Positions 36,479 through 45,951 of a stretch of 64,000 nucleotides of DNA are shown here, one piece after another. The notes below the pieces were generated by a model. The model did no database searches. It had not been told where the DNA came from and was given only the letters and a program-made list of their open reading frames with translations. How positions within the stretch are numbered: position 1 is the first letter of the stretch; every line of letters begins with the position of its first letter. This stretch comes from WLWS01 sp047638675 (lineage in GTDB: Bacteria; Pseudomonadota; Gammaproteobacteria; Eutrophobiales; Eutrophobiaceae), in the NCBI GenBank assembly GCA_047638675.1, contig JBLIML010000002.1, forward strand, positions 1-64,000, given 5' to 3'. Both the position numbers and the translations under genes were made by a program.

Positions 36479-38161
36479 ATGCTCAATTCAGCTATATACA
36501 GGAACATAAAACCTATCTATTTGGACGGGTTTTATATCTCAGCCCTTTTAATATTAAACCCTGCATTCGTTTTTATTGCCTATACTCCGCGTAATTTTTA
36601 TCCGGACACATTTGCCTACCTTGCAATGGCGAATGATCTACTGCAGAACGGTTTACTCTATGTACCTTCGTGGGGGCATGTGGATGCTGCAGTCATTCTT
36701 CCTCCTGTTTACCCCCTCCTCATCGCATTAGGTAGTATTTTTACTGATAATTTATTGATCTTTGCTGAGCTACTCTCTTCATTTTCCGGAATAGCCTCAA
36801 CTATAATTTTTTATTTTATTCTTAGGGAAGTTTTGGGCAGGTTTTTTTCCGTATTAACACTCTTGATAATCCAGTTAAATTATTATTATTTCAATATTAG
36901 TCTGACTCCTCTGACCGAAGCCAGTTTTTTACTAGCCTTGAGTATTTCATATTTCATTGCATTAAAAGTTGTGAGTGGAACGTCTGATGCTCGAAATAAT
37001 TATGCATTTTACCTCGGCGTAGCGTGTGGTTTTACCTTCTTAACCAGGCAAATAGGCATAAGTTTACTGTTTTTTATGTTGGCGTTTATATTGTTAACAA
37101 GTCGTCCTATATTTAATCGCACAGTAATCAGACGTTCACTTATAATTTTAGCGGGGTGGGCGATAATTTTTATCCCCTATAGTGCTTCTCTGTATTTCCA
37201 GACGGGAACGCATCCTTTTCAGCAACATATTAAGATGGGACAATACACGATCTCCAGCACTGATAGCACTGTGCAGGAAGAAATAAAATTAATTGAAGAT
37301 CTTCCTGTTACCAGCTATCGCGATATTTATGCTAAAAGACGTTTAATGTTAAAACTTTTGCCAGACTCATCTGAAATGTATTCCAGTCTGGTAACAAAAT
37401 CGGATAAAAACATTAGTGTAACAGAGTTATTTTTTGAGAATTTTCGAAATCCGATAAGCTATTATAAAAAAGTTTTAACCAACTTTAAGCATCTAAGTGA
37501 TGTGACAGGGGAAATCATGATGTTCCTTTTCCTCATTTCCTGTTTGTCGCCTCTTGTCTTGAAATATTCGTCAGATACTGATCTGAATAGATTGCTTCTG
37601 CCTTCTTTCATCCTGTTTTATTTACTATTTATATCAGGCTTTACCGATAAAATACCAAGATATGTAGTGCCGATTTTCCCATTTTGTATAATTCATGCGG
37701 TTTCTGAGTTTTATCTTATGGCGAATAAAAGGTGTAATAAAATAGTGCTTAGCCTCTTTTTTATTCTATTCACAGGTATCGCTTTAGTAAGTATGCCCCA
37801 GTCCTATCGTGAATTACCCGTTTCCAGGAAACTATATGAGTTTCAGACCGATTATTCTCAAATTCGAGATAATGTAAACGGTGAAGCTATGTTTTCTTTC
37901 GTTCCCTATAATAGCTACATGCTAGGAGGGAAATTTAGATCCATGCCCAACGATTCCCTGGATAAAGTAGCAGAGTATGGCAGGAAAACGGGTGTGAAAT
38001 GGATATTGGTTAATCGGGATAGTAGTACATTGCAAGATTTAATTTACTACGTGAATCTTGACTGGTACTTGAATCCAGCCTTACATGACCCTGAGTCCAG
38101 GCATATAAAATATTGCTGTGAGACCAAGGATGGACTGGTATCAGTATTTGAGATTCTTTGA
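36479..38161 (+). CDS. Polytopic GT-C/ArnT-like glycosyltransferase
   Basis: The 560-residue protein has about 11 hydrophobic helices. YPDTFAYLAMANDLLQNG (about 41-58) has the acidic first-loop motif of dolichyl/undecaprenyl-phosphate-sugar dependent GT-C enzymes, followed by LPPVYPLLIALG, like the ArnT/PMT superfamily. The C-terminal 100 residues form a soluble domain. The gene is A+T rich compared with pssA and leuA, which are direct neighbours in many relatives, so it looks inserted. A weak 7-bp hairpin (36330-36347) lies in the upstream gap. Acceptor unknown. Confidence 0.75.
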   Translation: MLNSAIYRNIKPIYLDGFYISALLILNPAFVFIAYTPRNFYPDTFAYLAMANDLLQNGLLYVPSWGHVDAAVILPPVYPLLIALGSIFTDNLLIFAELLSSFSGIASTIIFYFILREVLGRFFSVLTLLIIQLNYYYFNISLTPLTEASFLLALSISYFIALKVVSGTSDARNNYAFYLGVACGFTFLTRQIGISLLFFMLAFILLTSRPIFNRTVIRRSLIILAGWAIIFIPYSASLYFQTGTHPFQQHIKMGQYTISSTDSTVQEEIKLIEDLPVTSYRDIYAKRRLMLKLLPDSSEMYSSLVTKSDKNISVTELFFENFRNPISYYKKVLTNFKHLSDVTGEIMMFLFLISCLSPLVLKYSSDTDLNRLLLPSFILFYLLFISGFTDKIPRYVVPIFPFCIIHAVSEFYLMANKRCNKIVLSLFFILFTGIALVSMPQSYRELPVSRKLYEFQTDYSQIRDNVNGEAMFSFVPYNSYMLGGKFRSMPNDSLDKVAEYGRKTGVKWILVNRDSSTLQDLIYYVNLDWYLNPALHDPESRHIKYCCETKDGLVSVFEIL

Positions 38162-38551
38162 GCCCACCCAGGTAAAGAATATGGGGCTGAATTCCTTCGC
38201 TATAACATTATGTGTATACGTCAGACATAGTGGACACAAAGACCGATATCAGCTCATTATTGCAGCCGTAGGGGATGAAATTATCAATAGCTCGAATTCT
38301 GTTGAATTTAGGGCTCAGCCTACTTGCAATATTTAAAATAGAGGTTATGCTTTTTGGCATGTTCAGCACAGAAACATCAATTCAATTGGTCTTATTGCGC
38401 CAGATAGTTCTGGCGAATGCTTCTTTGTGCCTGCTCCTGCTGCCCGGCTAGGGCACATATACATCACACATACATCATCGATCCTATTTTATTTGCGCCA
38501 GACGCCAACTAACGGTGTTGCTGGTGATGTTATATAATTCGGAGCAGAATC
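38162..38551 (+). promoter_or_regulatory. leuA leader region with possible attenuator
   Basis: The 390-base gap ahead of leuA contains a leucine-rich leader frame (38359-38451) and alternative RNA pairings. TCTGGCG (38409-38415) can pair with CGCCAGA upstream (38398-38404, 4-base loop) or with an identical CGCCAGA downstream (38496-38502). A second hairpin TGCCC/GGGCA (38441-38445 and 38451-38455) sits on the leader stop codon. No classic U-tract terminator is visible, so the control could be on transcription or on leuA translation. The part before 38340 holds nothing that I recognise. Confidence 0.6.
38359..38451 (+). CDS. leuL: Leucine-rich leader peptide upstream of leuA
   Basis: A 30-codon frame from ATG 38359 encodes ten leucines, including LCLLLLP just before the stop at 38449-38451 (codons TTG, CTG, CTC, CTG, CTG), and lies 100 bases ahead of the 2-isopropylmalate synthase gene. 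This is the pattern of amino acid leader peptides, where ribosome stalling on scarce leucyl-tRNA shifts RNA folding. Ribosome binding site is weak (GAGG at 38341 is somewhat distant). Identity as a leader is inferred from codon content and position. Confidence 0.65.
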   Translation: MFSTETSIQLVLLRQIVLANASLCLLLLPG

Positions 38552-40087
38552 ATGAAAGATAAATTAATCATATTTGATACCACTTTGCGTGACGGTGAGC
38601 AAAGTCCGGGCGCCTCAATGACGAAGGATGAGAAAGTCCGTATCGCTAAAGCCCTGGAATTAATGCGCGTCGATATCATCGAAGCGGGTTTCCCAATAGC
38701 CAGTCCTGGCGATTTCGAATCTGTCAAAGCGGTTGCGACAGCGGTCAAAGACAGCACGATCTGTGCTCTCGCGCGCACCAATGACGAAGATATTGATAGA
38801 GCCGCGGAGGCTATCAAACCGGCGGCATCCGGTCGAATTCACACTTTTATCGCCACCTCTCCTATACATATGGAGCGCAAACTTCGCATGACAGCGGAGC
38901 AGGTAATGGAACATGCCGTACATGCAGTAAAGCGGGCCAGGCAATATACAGATGACGTTGAATTCTCACCGGAAGACGCGGGTCGTTCTGAAATCGATTT
39001 TCTCTGTCGCATAATTGAAGCGGTGATCGATGCGGGTGCGACGACTATCAACATACCGGATACAGTCGGTTATAACGTACCAGCGCAATTCGCTCATACC
39101 ATCCAACAACTCCTCGAACGGGTGCCGAACTCTGACAAGGCTATTTTTTCAGTCCACTGCCATAATGATCTCGGACTTGCCGTAGCCAATTCACTGGCAG
39201 CGGTAATGGTCGGCGCAAGACAGGTGGAATGTACTATTAACGGTTTGGGTGAGCGTGCGGGTAACGCATCTTTGGAAGAAATCGTCATGGCTGTTCGTAC
39301 GCGTCAGGACATTTTTCCCTGTGATACGGAACTCGATACTACGCATATCATGAATAATTCCCGTCTGGTGGCAAATATTACCGGTTTCCCTGTGCAACCG
39401 AATAAAGCCATCGTCGGTGCCAATGCCTTCGCTCACGAATCGGGTATTCATCAGGATGGTGTCATTAAGAGTAGAGAGACATACGAAATTATGCGTGCTG
39501 AAGATGTGGGCTGGCAGACCAACCGCCTGGTAATGGGTAAACATTCTGGTCGTAATGCCTTTCGTACGCGTTTGAAAGAACTTGGGCACGAATTTGAAAG
39601 TCAGGATGATTTAAACGAAAGCTTCAAACGTTTTAAAGAGCTGGCGGATAAAAAGCATGAGATTTTTGATGAAGATCTGCAGTCTCTGGTTTCGGATGGC
39701 CTGTTTGATGCTGAAAACGAGCGTTTTAAGTTTATTGGTATGAAAGTGCAATTGGAGACGGGCGAGACACCGAGTGCCCAAATAACCTTATCTGTTGATG
39801 GTAAGGAGGAAACCGGGCAGGCTGAGGGCGATGGTCCAGTGGATGCAATATTCAAGGCAATTGAATCGGTTCTCGACAGTGGTTGCAAGATGCAATTATA
39901 TTCGGTTAACGCCATTACAGACGGCACCGACGCACAGGGCGAGGTGACCGTCAGGGTAAGTAAAGATGGACTTATCGTAAATGGCCGTGGTTCAGATACC
40001 GATATTATTACCGCGTCCGCGAAGGCTTACATAAACGCCGTGAACAGGGTATCGAGCCCGGCTTCGCGAGCGCATCCTCAAATTTGA
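38552..40087 (+). CDS. leuA: 2-isopropylmalate synthase
   Basis: The 511-residue enzyme begins with the catalytic barrel motif IFDTTLRDGEQSPGASM, has INIPDTVGY and SVHCHNDLGLAVANSLAAV (metal-binding His pair), NGLGERAGNASLEE, and FAHESGIHQDGVIK, followed by a regulatory LeuA dimer domain from about 390 that binds leucine. It condenses 2-ketoisovalerate and acetyl-CoA, the first leucine-specific step. GGAG stands 8 bases before ATG 38552. Confidence 0.97.
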   Translation: MKDKLIIFDTTLRDGEQSPGASMTKDEKVRIAKALELMRVDIIEAGFPIASPGDFESVKAVATAVKDSTICALARTNDEDIDRAAEAIKPAASGRIHTFIATSPIHMERKLRMTAEQVMEHAVHAVKRARQYTDDVEFSPEDAGRSEIDFLCRIIEAVIDAGATTINIPDTVGYNVPAQFAHTIQQLLERVPNSDKAIFSVHCHNDLGLAVANSLAAVMVGARQVECTINGLGERAGNASLEEIVMAVRTRQDIFPCDTELDTTHIMNNSRLVANITGFPVQPNKAIVGANAFAHESGIHQDGVIKSRETYEIMRAEDVGWQTNRLVMGKHSGRNAFRTRLKELGHEFESQDDLNESFKRFKELADKKHEIFDEDLQSLVSDGLFDAENERFKFIGMKVQLETGETPSAQITLSVDGKEETGQAEGDGPVDAIFKAIESVLDSGCKMQLYSVNAITDGTDAQGEVTVRVSKDGLIVNGRGSDTDIITASAKAYINAVNRVSSPASRAHPQI

Positions 40088-40095
40088 GTTTTACG

Positions 40096-40779
40096 ATGGC
40101 CTCAGCGTCCACACGCCAACACTACCTGCACCTAATGGGAATCGATGTTTGGCAAGATCGAGAATTATCTCAAATTGTTGATACGGATGACGCTGCAGGC
40201 GATCTCACTCATGAAGACGAACCGGAAATCTGGCAAACACTGCGCAAGCAGGTTGCTTCATGTACACAATGTGGTTTGCACAAGGGCAGGCAGCAAACAG
40301 TATTTGGCGTGGGTGATAAGAATGCTGAGTGGATGGTGATTGGGGAGGCACCGGGTGCCGAAGAGGATCGACAAGGTGAGCCCTTTGTCGGCCGTGCGGG
40401 TAAATTATTAAATGCCATGCTACAAGCTATTGGTTTGCTTCGATCTCAGGTATATATTGCCAATATTCTCAAGTGCCGGCCGCCGAAAAATCGTGATCCC
40501 CAAGCTGAGGAAGTGGCGTATTGCGAGGATTATCTGAAAAAGCAGATCGAATTAATTCAGCCTAAAATAATACTGTGTGTTGGACGCATCGCCGCGCAGA
40601 ACCTGCTAAAAGTTGATACGCCGATGGATCAAATGCGCGGTCAATTTTACGAATATCCGGGTTCAAACACTCCAGTGGTGGTAACATATCATCCTGCCTA
40701 TCTGTTACGATCGCCTCAGGATAAGCGCAAAGCCTGGCAGGATTTACAGTTGGCAATGCGAATTTATCAAAAATCGTAA
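40096..40779 (+). CDS. Uracil-DNA glycosylase, family 4 (Fe-S type)
   Basis: The protein has the family 4 motif GEAPGAEEDRQGEPFVGRAG and the C-terminal TYHPAYLLRSP. Four cysteines in CTQC, ILKC and YC match the [4Fe-4S] cluster ligands. It removes uracil from DNA. I start at ATG 40096 (227 residues), 8 bases after the leuA stop; an in-frame TTG 40084 overlaps leuA and adds four residues. About 60 N-terminal residues precede the first Cys pair, as in DNA polymerase-related forms. Confidence 0.9.
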   Translation: MASASTRQHYLHLMGIDVWQDRELSQIVDTDDAAGDLTHEDEPEIWQTLRKQVASCTQCGLHKGRQQTVFGVGDKNAEWMVIGEAPGAEEDRQGEPFVGRAGKLLNAMLQAIGLLRSQVYIANILKCRPPKNRDPQAEEVAYCEDYLKKQIELIQPKIILCVGRIAAQNLLKVDTPMDQMRGQFYEYPGSNTPVVVTYHPAYLLRSPQDKRKAWQDLQLAMRIYQKS

Positions 40780-40916
40780 TTCCAGAGTGCACGCAATTAG
40801 CATATATTTAACCTTATGATACGCTGGTCTCAAATCAACGAAAGACACGAAAAAGAATACTCATTAAAGATGGGACCCATTCCTTTCTCTGTGTCTTTAT
40901 CAATGCACACACGCTT

Positions 40917-41384
40917 ATGAGTGCAGTTCTTAGTCAAGCTATGCTCGTTTTCCGTCCCATGGTCGAAGATGATCTGGAGAGCATCATGCGCGTCGAGCTA
41001 GCAGCGTATGAATATCCCTGGAGCGAGGCCATATTCCGTGATTGTTTGCGGGTGGGTTATTGTTGCTGGATTTTAGAAAGTGATGACGACTTCATTGCGT
41101 ACGGTGTGATGTCGGTGGGCGGAGGTGAGTCACACATACTGAATCTGTGTGTACGCCCGGACTATCAAAATAATGGGATGGGGAAAGAAATGCTGAATCA
41201 CCTGATGGAAATAGCTCGCCATCACAATGCACAGACGGTTTTTCTGGAAGTCAGGCCTACTAACGAGGTTGCTATAAAACTGTATAACACAGCCGGCTTC
41301 AATGAGATTGGTATCCGAGAAAATTATTATCCATCCGATTCAGGTAAGGAAGATGCCCTGATCATGGCTCGCAATTTGAGCTAG
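40917..41384 (+). CDS. rimI: Ribosomal protein S18-alanine N-acetyltransferase
   Basis: This 155-residue GNAT protein has the RimI pattern: MRVELAAYEYPWSEAIFRDCLR, HILNLCVRPDYQNNGMGKEML (acetyl-CoA loop Q-x2-G-x-G), FLEVRPTNEVAIKLYNTAGF and NYYPSDSGKEDALIM. RimI acetylates the N-terminal alanine of ribosomal protein S18. The gene follows the uracil-DNA glycosylase after 137 bases, a gap in which I see nothing else, and precedes cysM by 14 bases. Confidence 0.93.
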   Translation: MSAVLSQAMLVFRPMVEDDLESIMRVELAAYEYPWSEAIFRDCLRVGYCCWILESDDDFIAYGVMSVGGGESHILNLCVRPDYQNNGMGKEMLNHLMEIARHHNAQTVFLEVRPTNEVAIKLYNTAGFNEIGIRENYYPSDSGKEDALIMARNLS

Positions 41385-41398
41385 CGAGTAAGCCGCCA

Positions 41399-42307
41399 AT
41401 GGACACACTAAAACCCGAAGATGTACCTACGATAGAAAGTTTTGTTGGGAATACCCCTCTGGTTCGCTTGCAGCGAATTCCTGGCGATAGCACAAATTTA
41501 TTGCTGGGAAAACTGGAAGGTAATAATCCGGCGGGTTCGGTTAAGGATAGACCAGCGATTAGTATGATAAAACATGCGCAAGCGCGCGGAGACATAAAAC
41601 CCGGTGACGTATTGATCGAAGCTACCAGTGGTAATACCGGCATTGCTCTTGCGATGGCGGCGGCGATAAAAGGTTATCGGATGATTTTAATCATGCCAGA
41701 GCATATGAGCGAAGAACGCCGTGCGGCGATGAAAGCCTTTGGCGCAGAGATTGTTCTGGTTTCACAGGAACAAGGTATGGAAGGTGCTCGGGATCTGGCT
41801 GAAAAGATGGAGGCCGACGGAAAGGGTATAGTTCTGGATCAATTTGCCAACCCGGACAATCCACTCGCACATTATGAGGGCACCGGACCGGAGATATGGC
41901 GTGATACCCAGGGTAAAATCACGCACTTTGTCAGTTCAATGGGAACCACCGGAACCATCATGGGTGTATCACAATATTTGAAAGAAAAAGACCCAGAAAT
42001 ACAGATTGTAGGCGTCCAGCCAGCCGGCGAGGACAGTATTCCCGGTATAAGACGTTGGCCGCAAGCCTATTTACCCAAAATATTTGACCGGGCACGTGTC
42101 GATCAGGTTATCGATGTGACTCAGGAAGAAGCGGAAGACATGACGCGACGATTGGCGGCGGAGGAAGGTATATTTGCTGGAATATCATCCGGCGGGGCAT
42201 TGTCGGCCGCGCTTCGACTATCACAGGAAGTCGAACACGCCGTCATTGTGACAATCATCTGCGACCGAGGTGATCGCTATCTGTCTACAAACGTTTTTCC
42301 GCATTAA
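41399..42307 (+). CDS. cysM: Cysteine synthase B
   Basis: The 302-residue PLP enzyme has the lysine in NPAGSVKDRPAISMI, the phosphate-site region TSGNTGIALAMAAAIKGY, and GTTGTIMGVSQYLKE. EDSIPGIRRWPQAYLP with a shortened active-site loop is the CysM type rather than CysK. It makes cysteine from O-acetylserine and sulfide or thiosulfate. Only 3 bases separate it from the ydbH-like gene, so the genes are likely co-transcribed. Confidence 0.95.
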   Translation: MDTLKPEDVPTIESFVGNTPLVRLQRIPGDSTNLLLGKLEGNNPAGSVKDRPAISMIKHAQARGDIKPGDVLIEATSGNTGIALAMAAAIKGYRMILIMPEHMSEERRAAMKAFGAEIVLVSQEQGMEGARDLAEKMEADGKGIVLDQFANPDNPLAHYEGTGPEIWRDTQGKITHFVSSMGTTGTIMGVSQYLKEKDPEIQIVGVQPAGEDSIPGIRRWPQAYLPKIFDRARVDQVIDVTQEEAEDMTRRLAAEEGIFAGISSGGALSAALRLSQEVEHAVIVTIICDRGDRYLSTNVFPH

Positions 42308-42310
42308 TTT

Positions 42311-44389
42311 GTGTCGTCAATTGCGCCGTGGGTACTTTTCTTCTTCCTGTTTCAAACTCCTGTCAACGCTGCCGATACAATTAGTCTGCAACTCGATTCT
42401 CTGCAAACCTCATTTTTCAGCACCGGGGCAATAACCTTCACCTACGGACCGCAAGAGTCCGAATCGCCAGGTATCTCGCTTCAGGTTGTTAATATTCATT
42501 CTCCCTATATTGAAAATAATTTAAGTATTTCATTACGTTGCATCGAATCCTCTTTCACCGGTCAAACTCTTGAGTGTGCTGAAGGTGAAATGCATATTGA
42601 TTCTCCCGGAGAGGAGATGATCGAAGCCCATTTCAATTTCCAGATAAATATTATTGATTATAGCGCTCAGTTAACAATGGTCGCCGCATCAAAATGGGGA
42701 AGTATCAAGGTATCTTATGTGGCAAATGAACAAAGGCAATGGCATTTAGATGTAAACGGCGAGGCTGTATATATACCTGTTTTTTCCAAATTGATGCAAT
42801 CGCAGTTAGACGTATTCAGGGAACACGTCATCACCGATGGAAAAGCAGATATACAAGCAAAAATAAACGGATTAGCAAGCAACATCAACGATGTTGCATT
42901 GACGCTGGATGTTATGGATCTTGGTATTGAAGGGCTAAGTATTCTGGATAAAGTGGGCTTACAGCTACAATCAGATTTCACGCGTTCCGGGCACGATTGG
43001 TCGTTTAATAATTCACTCAGCCTGCTGGCAGGGGAGATGTATATTCAACCTGGTATGACGTTTTTAGGGGATACTCCGGGCTTTTACATCGCCTCGTCCG
43101 GCGATCCAGGCATAGTGAGAATAAACGGTAGCTGGTCAAGGGCCGAGAAAGTTGTCGAGCTGAGCGATCTTTACTATCTACATCCGAAAATTATTGAGAT
43201 GCAAGGCAGTGCACGGGTAGTAATGGGAGAAGAAATAAATTTTTCCGATCTTGTCTTACAAGCGAAAGTTGAGGACATGAGTCAGACCTATCCGGTCTAT
43301 ATTCAACCCATTTTATTGCAAACTAATTTCAGCAACCTGGAATTATCCGGTGCTTTGGATCTGAGTCTGGACTATCGGGATTCGAATTTGGAGAAAATGG
43401 ACCTGCTGATAGAAGACGTTTATTTAGATGATATCGAAAGTCGATTCAGTATTTCCGGACTTAATACCCATCTTGTTTTGGATAATATGCAAAAAGCTGT
43501 GCAATCAACTTTACAATGGTCTGGAATGAGTTTTTATAAACTGGATTTTGGTTCGGGCGATATCGTGTTTGAATCCGTCGGTAAAGATGTAAACGTATTG
43601 CACTGGCAAGACGTGAGCATACTTGATGGTGCGCTAAAGATTGACGAGTTTTCTATTCGTAACTTTGCGAGTAGTGACTTTGAGCTCAAGCTCGGTGGCG
43701 AGCTAAAACCGATTTCCATGACGTCATTAACGCACGCTCTGGGTTGGACAATTTTCCCCGGCAAACTATCGGGCGGAATTTCCGGATTAAAATACGCGCA
43801 TAATAAGCTGCAACTTGAGGGGGATATTTCGGTAAGTCTGTTCGGTGGGCTTCTCAATATTCGCGAATTGCAAGTCGAGGATCTGTTCAGCTCTTACTCT
43901 GTGTTAACGACGGATATTAAAATCGACAGGCTTGATCTGGAACAACTGACCGACGTGTTTACCTTTGGAAAAATCGAAGGCAGTCTCAGTGGCAGGATGG
44001 ACAAGTTAAGGCTTGAAGACTGGAAACCAAGTTATTTTGAAGCAGAATTCGCGACACTGCTAGACGACGATAAGCCACATCGTATAAGTCAAAAGGCGCT
44101 TGAAAACCTCAATGAACTGGGTGGGGGACTGGGCGGTACCTTATCCAGGGGTTTTCTTCGCTTCCTGCCTGCCTATTCATACGGGCGACTGGGCTTAAGT
44201 TGCAGACTATTCAATGGGGTCTGCGAATTGGGTGGTGTGGAAGACAGTGGCGAGAGTTTTTCTATATTGACCAAAGGAGGCCTATTACCTCCCTGGGTAG
44301 AGGTTAAGGGTGCGGGACGTTCCATAAAATGGGATGATCTCATTGACGGACTAAAACAGATCGCAAAAGGCGATGTTGAGATAGAATAA
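42311..44389 (+). CDS. ydbH: YdbH-like AsmA-type intermembrane lipid transport protein
   Basis: From GTG 42311 the 692-residue protein has an N-terminal hydrophobic segment ending in NAADT, then long beta-rich stretches with the LQSDFTRSGHDWSFNNSLSLLAGEMYIQPG and FGKIEGSLSGRMDKLRLEDWKP patterns and a terminal SRGFLRFLPAYSYGRLGLSCRLFNGVCELGG segment (Cys pair). These are features of YdbH, one of the AsmA-like bridges (with TamB and YhdP) that carry phospholipids from inner to outer membrane. It is shorter than the E. coli protein (about 880). It is followed by a DUF1318 lipoprotein, the usual YdbL partner. Confidence 0.82.
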   Translation: MSSIAPWVLFFFLFQTPVNAADTISLQLDSLQTSFFSTGAITFTYGPQESESPGISLQVVNIHSPYIENNLSISLRCIESSFTGQTLECAEGEMHIDSPGEEMIEAHFNFQINIIDYSAQLTMVAASKWGSIKVSYVANEQRQWHLDVNGEAVYIPVFSKLMQSQLDVFREHVITDGKADIQAKINGLASNINDVALTLDVMDLGIEGLSILDKVGLQLQSDFTRSGHDWSFNNSLSLLAGEMYIQPGMTFLGDTPGFYIASSGDPGIVRINGSWSRAEKVVELSDLYYLHPKIIEMQGSARVVMGEEINFSDLVLQAKVEDMSQTYPVYIQPILLQTNFSNLELSGALDLSLDYRDSNLEKMDLLIEDVYLDDIESRFSISGLNTHLVLDNMQKAVQSTLQWSGMSFYKLDFGSGDIVFESVGKDVNVLHWQDVSILDGALKIDEFSIRNFASSDFELKLGGELKPISMTSLTHALGWTIFPGKLSGGISGLKYAHNKLQLEGDISVSLFGGLLNIRELQVEDLFSSYSVLTTDIKIDRLDLEQLTDVFTFGKIEGSLSGRMDKLRLEDWKPSYFEAEFATLLDDDKPHRISQKALENLNELGGGLGGTLSRGFLRFLPAYSYGRLGLSCRLFNGVCELGGVEDSGESFSILTKGGLLPPWVEVKGAGRSIKWDDLIDGLKQIAKGDVEIE

Positions 44390-44460
44390 TACCCGCAGCG
44401 GAACGAACAGAGCTATTCTGGTCTTATTTATAAGTAAACACGAAAAATAGAGGAAGAACT

Positions 44461-45069
44461 ATGCAAGCATTGAAAAAATACCCGTTTATTAGCTCATTAT
44501 TATTACTGACTGCCTGCGTGACGATTAATGTCTACTTCCCAGCCGCTGCCGCAGAAAGCGCTGCTGACAAAATTATCCAGGAAGTCTATGGTGATGAAGC
44601 CGTGGATGAAAACTCGAATAATTCGCAGGACGATTCACAGACAAGTACAAATCAGCCGGAAGCGAATATATTGATCAGTTTTTTACAAAGCATCATTCCC
44701 GCAGCCCAGGCTCAGCAACCAGATATTAATGTTTCTTCACCTGGCATTAATAAACTGAAATCCTTGATGAAGCAGCATCATAGGGAACTTAGCCCCTATT
44801 ACGGTAGCGGTGCCGTGGGTATGGAGAGCAATGGTCTAATTACCCTACGTGATGCCAAAGCGGTTGAACTAAAGGAACGTAATATCGTTAAAAAACTGGT
44901 AGCAGATGAAAACCGTGACCGAAGTCAACTTTATAAGGAAATTGCTTCAGCCAATGGGCATCCTGAGTGGGAAACCGAGATACGCAACACATTTTCCCGT
45001 CGTTGGATAACAAATGCGCCTGCAGGCTGGTGGTACAAAGATGCAAATGGGGAGTGGCAAAAAAAATAG
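44461..45069 (+). CDS. ydbL: DUF1318 (YdbL-like) lipoprotein
   Basis: The 202-residue protein has a lipoprotein signal with lipobox LLTAC (Cys about 19), then VTINVYFPAAAAESAADKIIQEVYGDE, a low-complexity acidic linker, and from about 75 the DUF1318 domain: LKSLMKQHHRELSPYY, VGMESNGLITLRDAKAV, LVADENRDRSQLYKEIASANGHPEWE, and a WWYKDANGEWQ end. In E. coli the partner proteins are a separate lipoprotein YnbE and a periplasmic YdbL; here one longer lipidated protein may serve as both. It starts 71 bases after ydbH with AGAGGAAG ahead of the ATG. Confidence 0.86.
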   Translation: MQALKKYPFISSLLLLTACVTINVYFPAAAAESAADKIIQEVYGDEAVDENSNNSQDDSQTSTNQPEANILISFLQSIIPAAQAQQPDINVSSPGINKLKSLMKQHHRELSPYYGSGAVGMESNGLITLRDAKAVELKERNIVKKLVADENRDRSQLYKEIASANGHPEWETEIRNTFSRRWITNAPAGWWYKDANGEWQKK

Positions 45070-45090
45070 CCATCAATCTTTTATTGCAAT

Positions 45091-45867
45091 ATGAATATTC
45101 TGGTTTTTGATATTGAAACGATCCCCGACGTTGAATCCGGTAAACGACTATATAAGCTTGATGGCTTATCTGATAAAGAAGCTGCGGAAGTCATGTTTAC
45201 ACGCAGGCGTCAGGAAACGGATGGCAACAGTGATTTTATACGACATCACCTGCAAAAAATCGTAGCAATTTCTGTGGTTCTGTCGACTAGCGACAAGATC
45301 GCCGTATGGACCCTGGGAAATGCGGATTCTTCGGAAAAAGAAATACTCCAACGCTTCTTTGAAGGGATAGAAAAGTATACGCCAACTTTGGTGTCCTGGA
45401 ATGGCAGCGGTTTTGATTTACCGGTAATACATTATCGCTCCTTGTTGCACGGTGTTCAGGCTCCGCGATACTGGGAGACCGGGAGTGATGACCAGAGTTT
45501 TCGCTGGAATAACTATCTTGGTCGTTTCCATGAACGTCATACGGATTTGATGGATGTTATCGCAGGCTATCAGTATCGCTCAGTGGCGCCTTTAACAGAA
45601 ATAGCCAGCATGTTGGGATTTCCCGGCAAGATGGGAATGAGCGGTGACAAAGTATGGGACAGCTATCTCGATGGTGAATTAGATTTAATTCGGAACTATT
45701 GCGAATCAGATGTATTGAATACCTATCTTGTCTATCTACGTTATGAATTAATCCGAGGGCATTATTCACAAAGTACTTACGATGCTGAATGTGAACGGCT
45801 TAAAGAAATGCTACGCAGAGAAAAAAGATCACACCTGGATGAGTTCCTGACTGCCTGGGAAGGATAA
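45091..45867 (+). CDS. Predicted 3'-5' exonuclease of the PolB-like family
   Basis: The 258-residue protein matches the PolB-related exonuclease family (COG3298 type): LVFDIETIPDV (exo I, Asp and Glu), LVSWNGSGFDLPVIHYRSL (exo II) and ESDVLNTYLVYLRYEL (exo III). RHTDLMDV adds the fourth conserved acidic region. It should degrade DNA or RNA 3' ends with two metal ions; the in vivo role is unknown. It lies 21 bases after the DUF1318 gene. Confidence 0.88.
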   Translation: MNILVFDIETIPDVESGKRLYKLDGLSDKEAAEVMFTRRRQETDGNSDFIRHHLQKIVAISVVLSTSDKIAVWTLGNADSSEKEILQRFFEGIEKYTPTLVSWNGSGFDLPVIHYRSLLHGVQAPRYWETGSDDQSFRWNNYLGRFHERHTDLMDVIAGYQYRSVAPLTEIASMLGFPGKMGMSGDKVWDSYLDGELDLIRNYCESDVLNTYLVYLRYELIRGHYSQSTYDAECERLKEMLRREKRSHLDEFLTAWEG

Positions 45868-45951
45868 AATACATCTCATCAGCATGAATAAATGCATTGT
45901 GTCTGATGTCTATCTTTCAACTATTTAATTTCAAACTCTGGTTACTTAATA

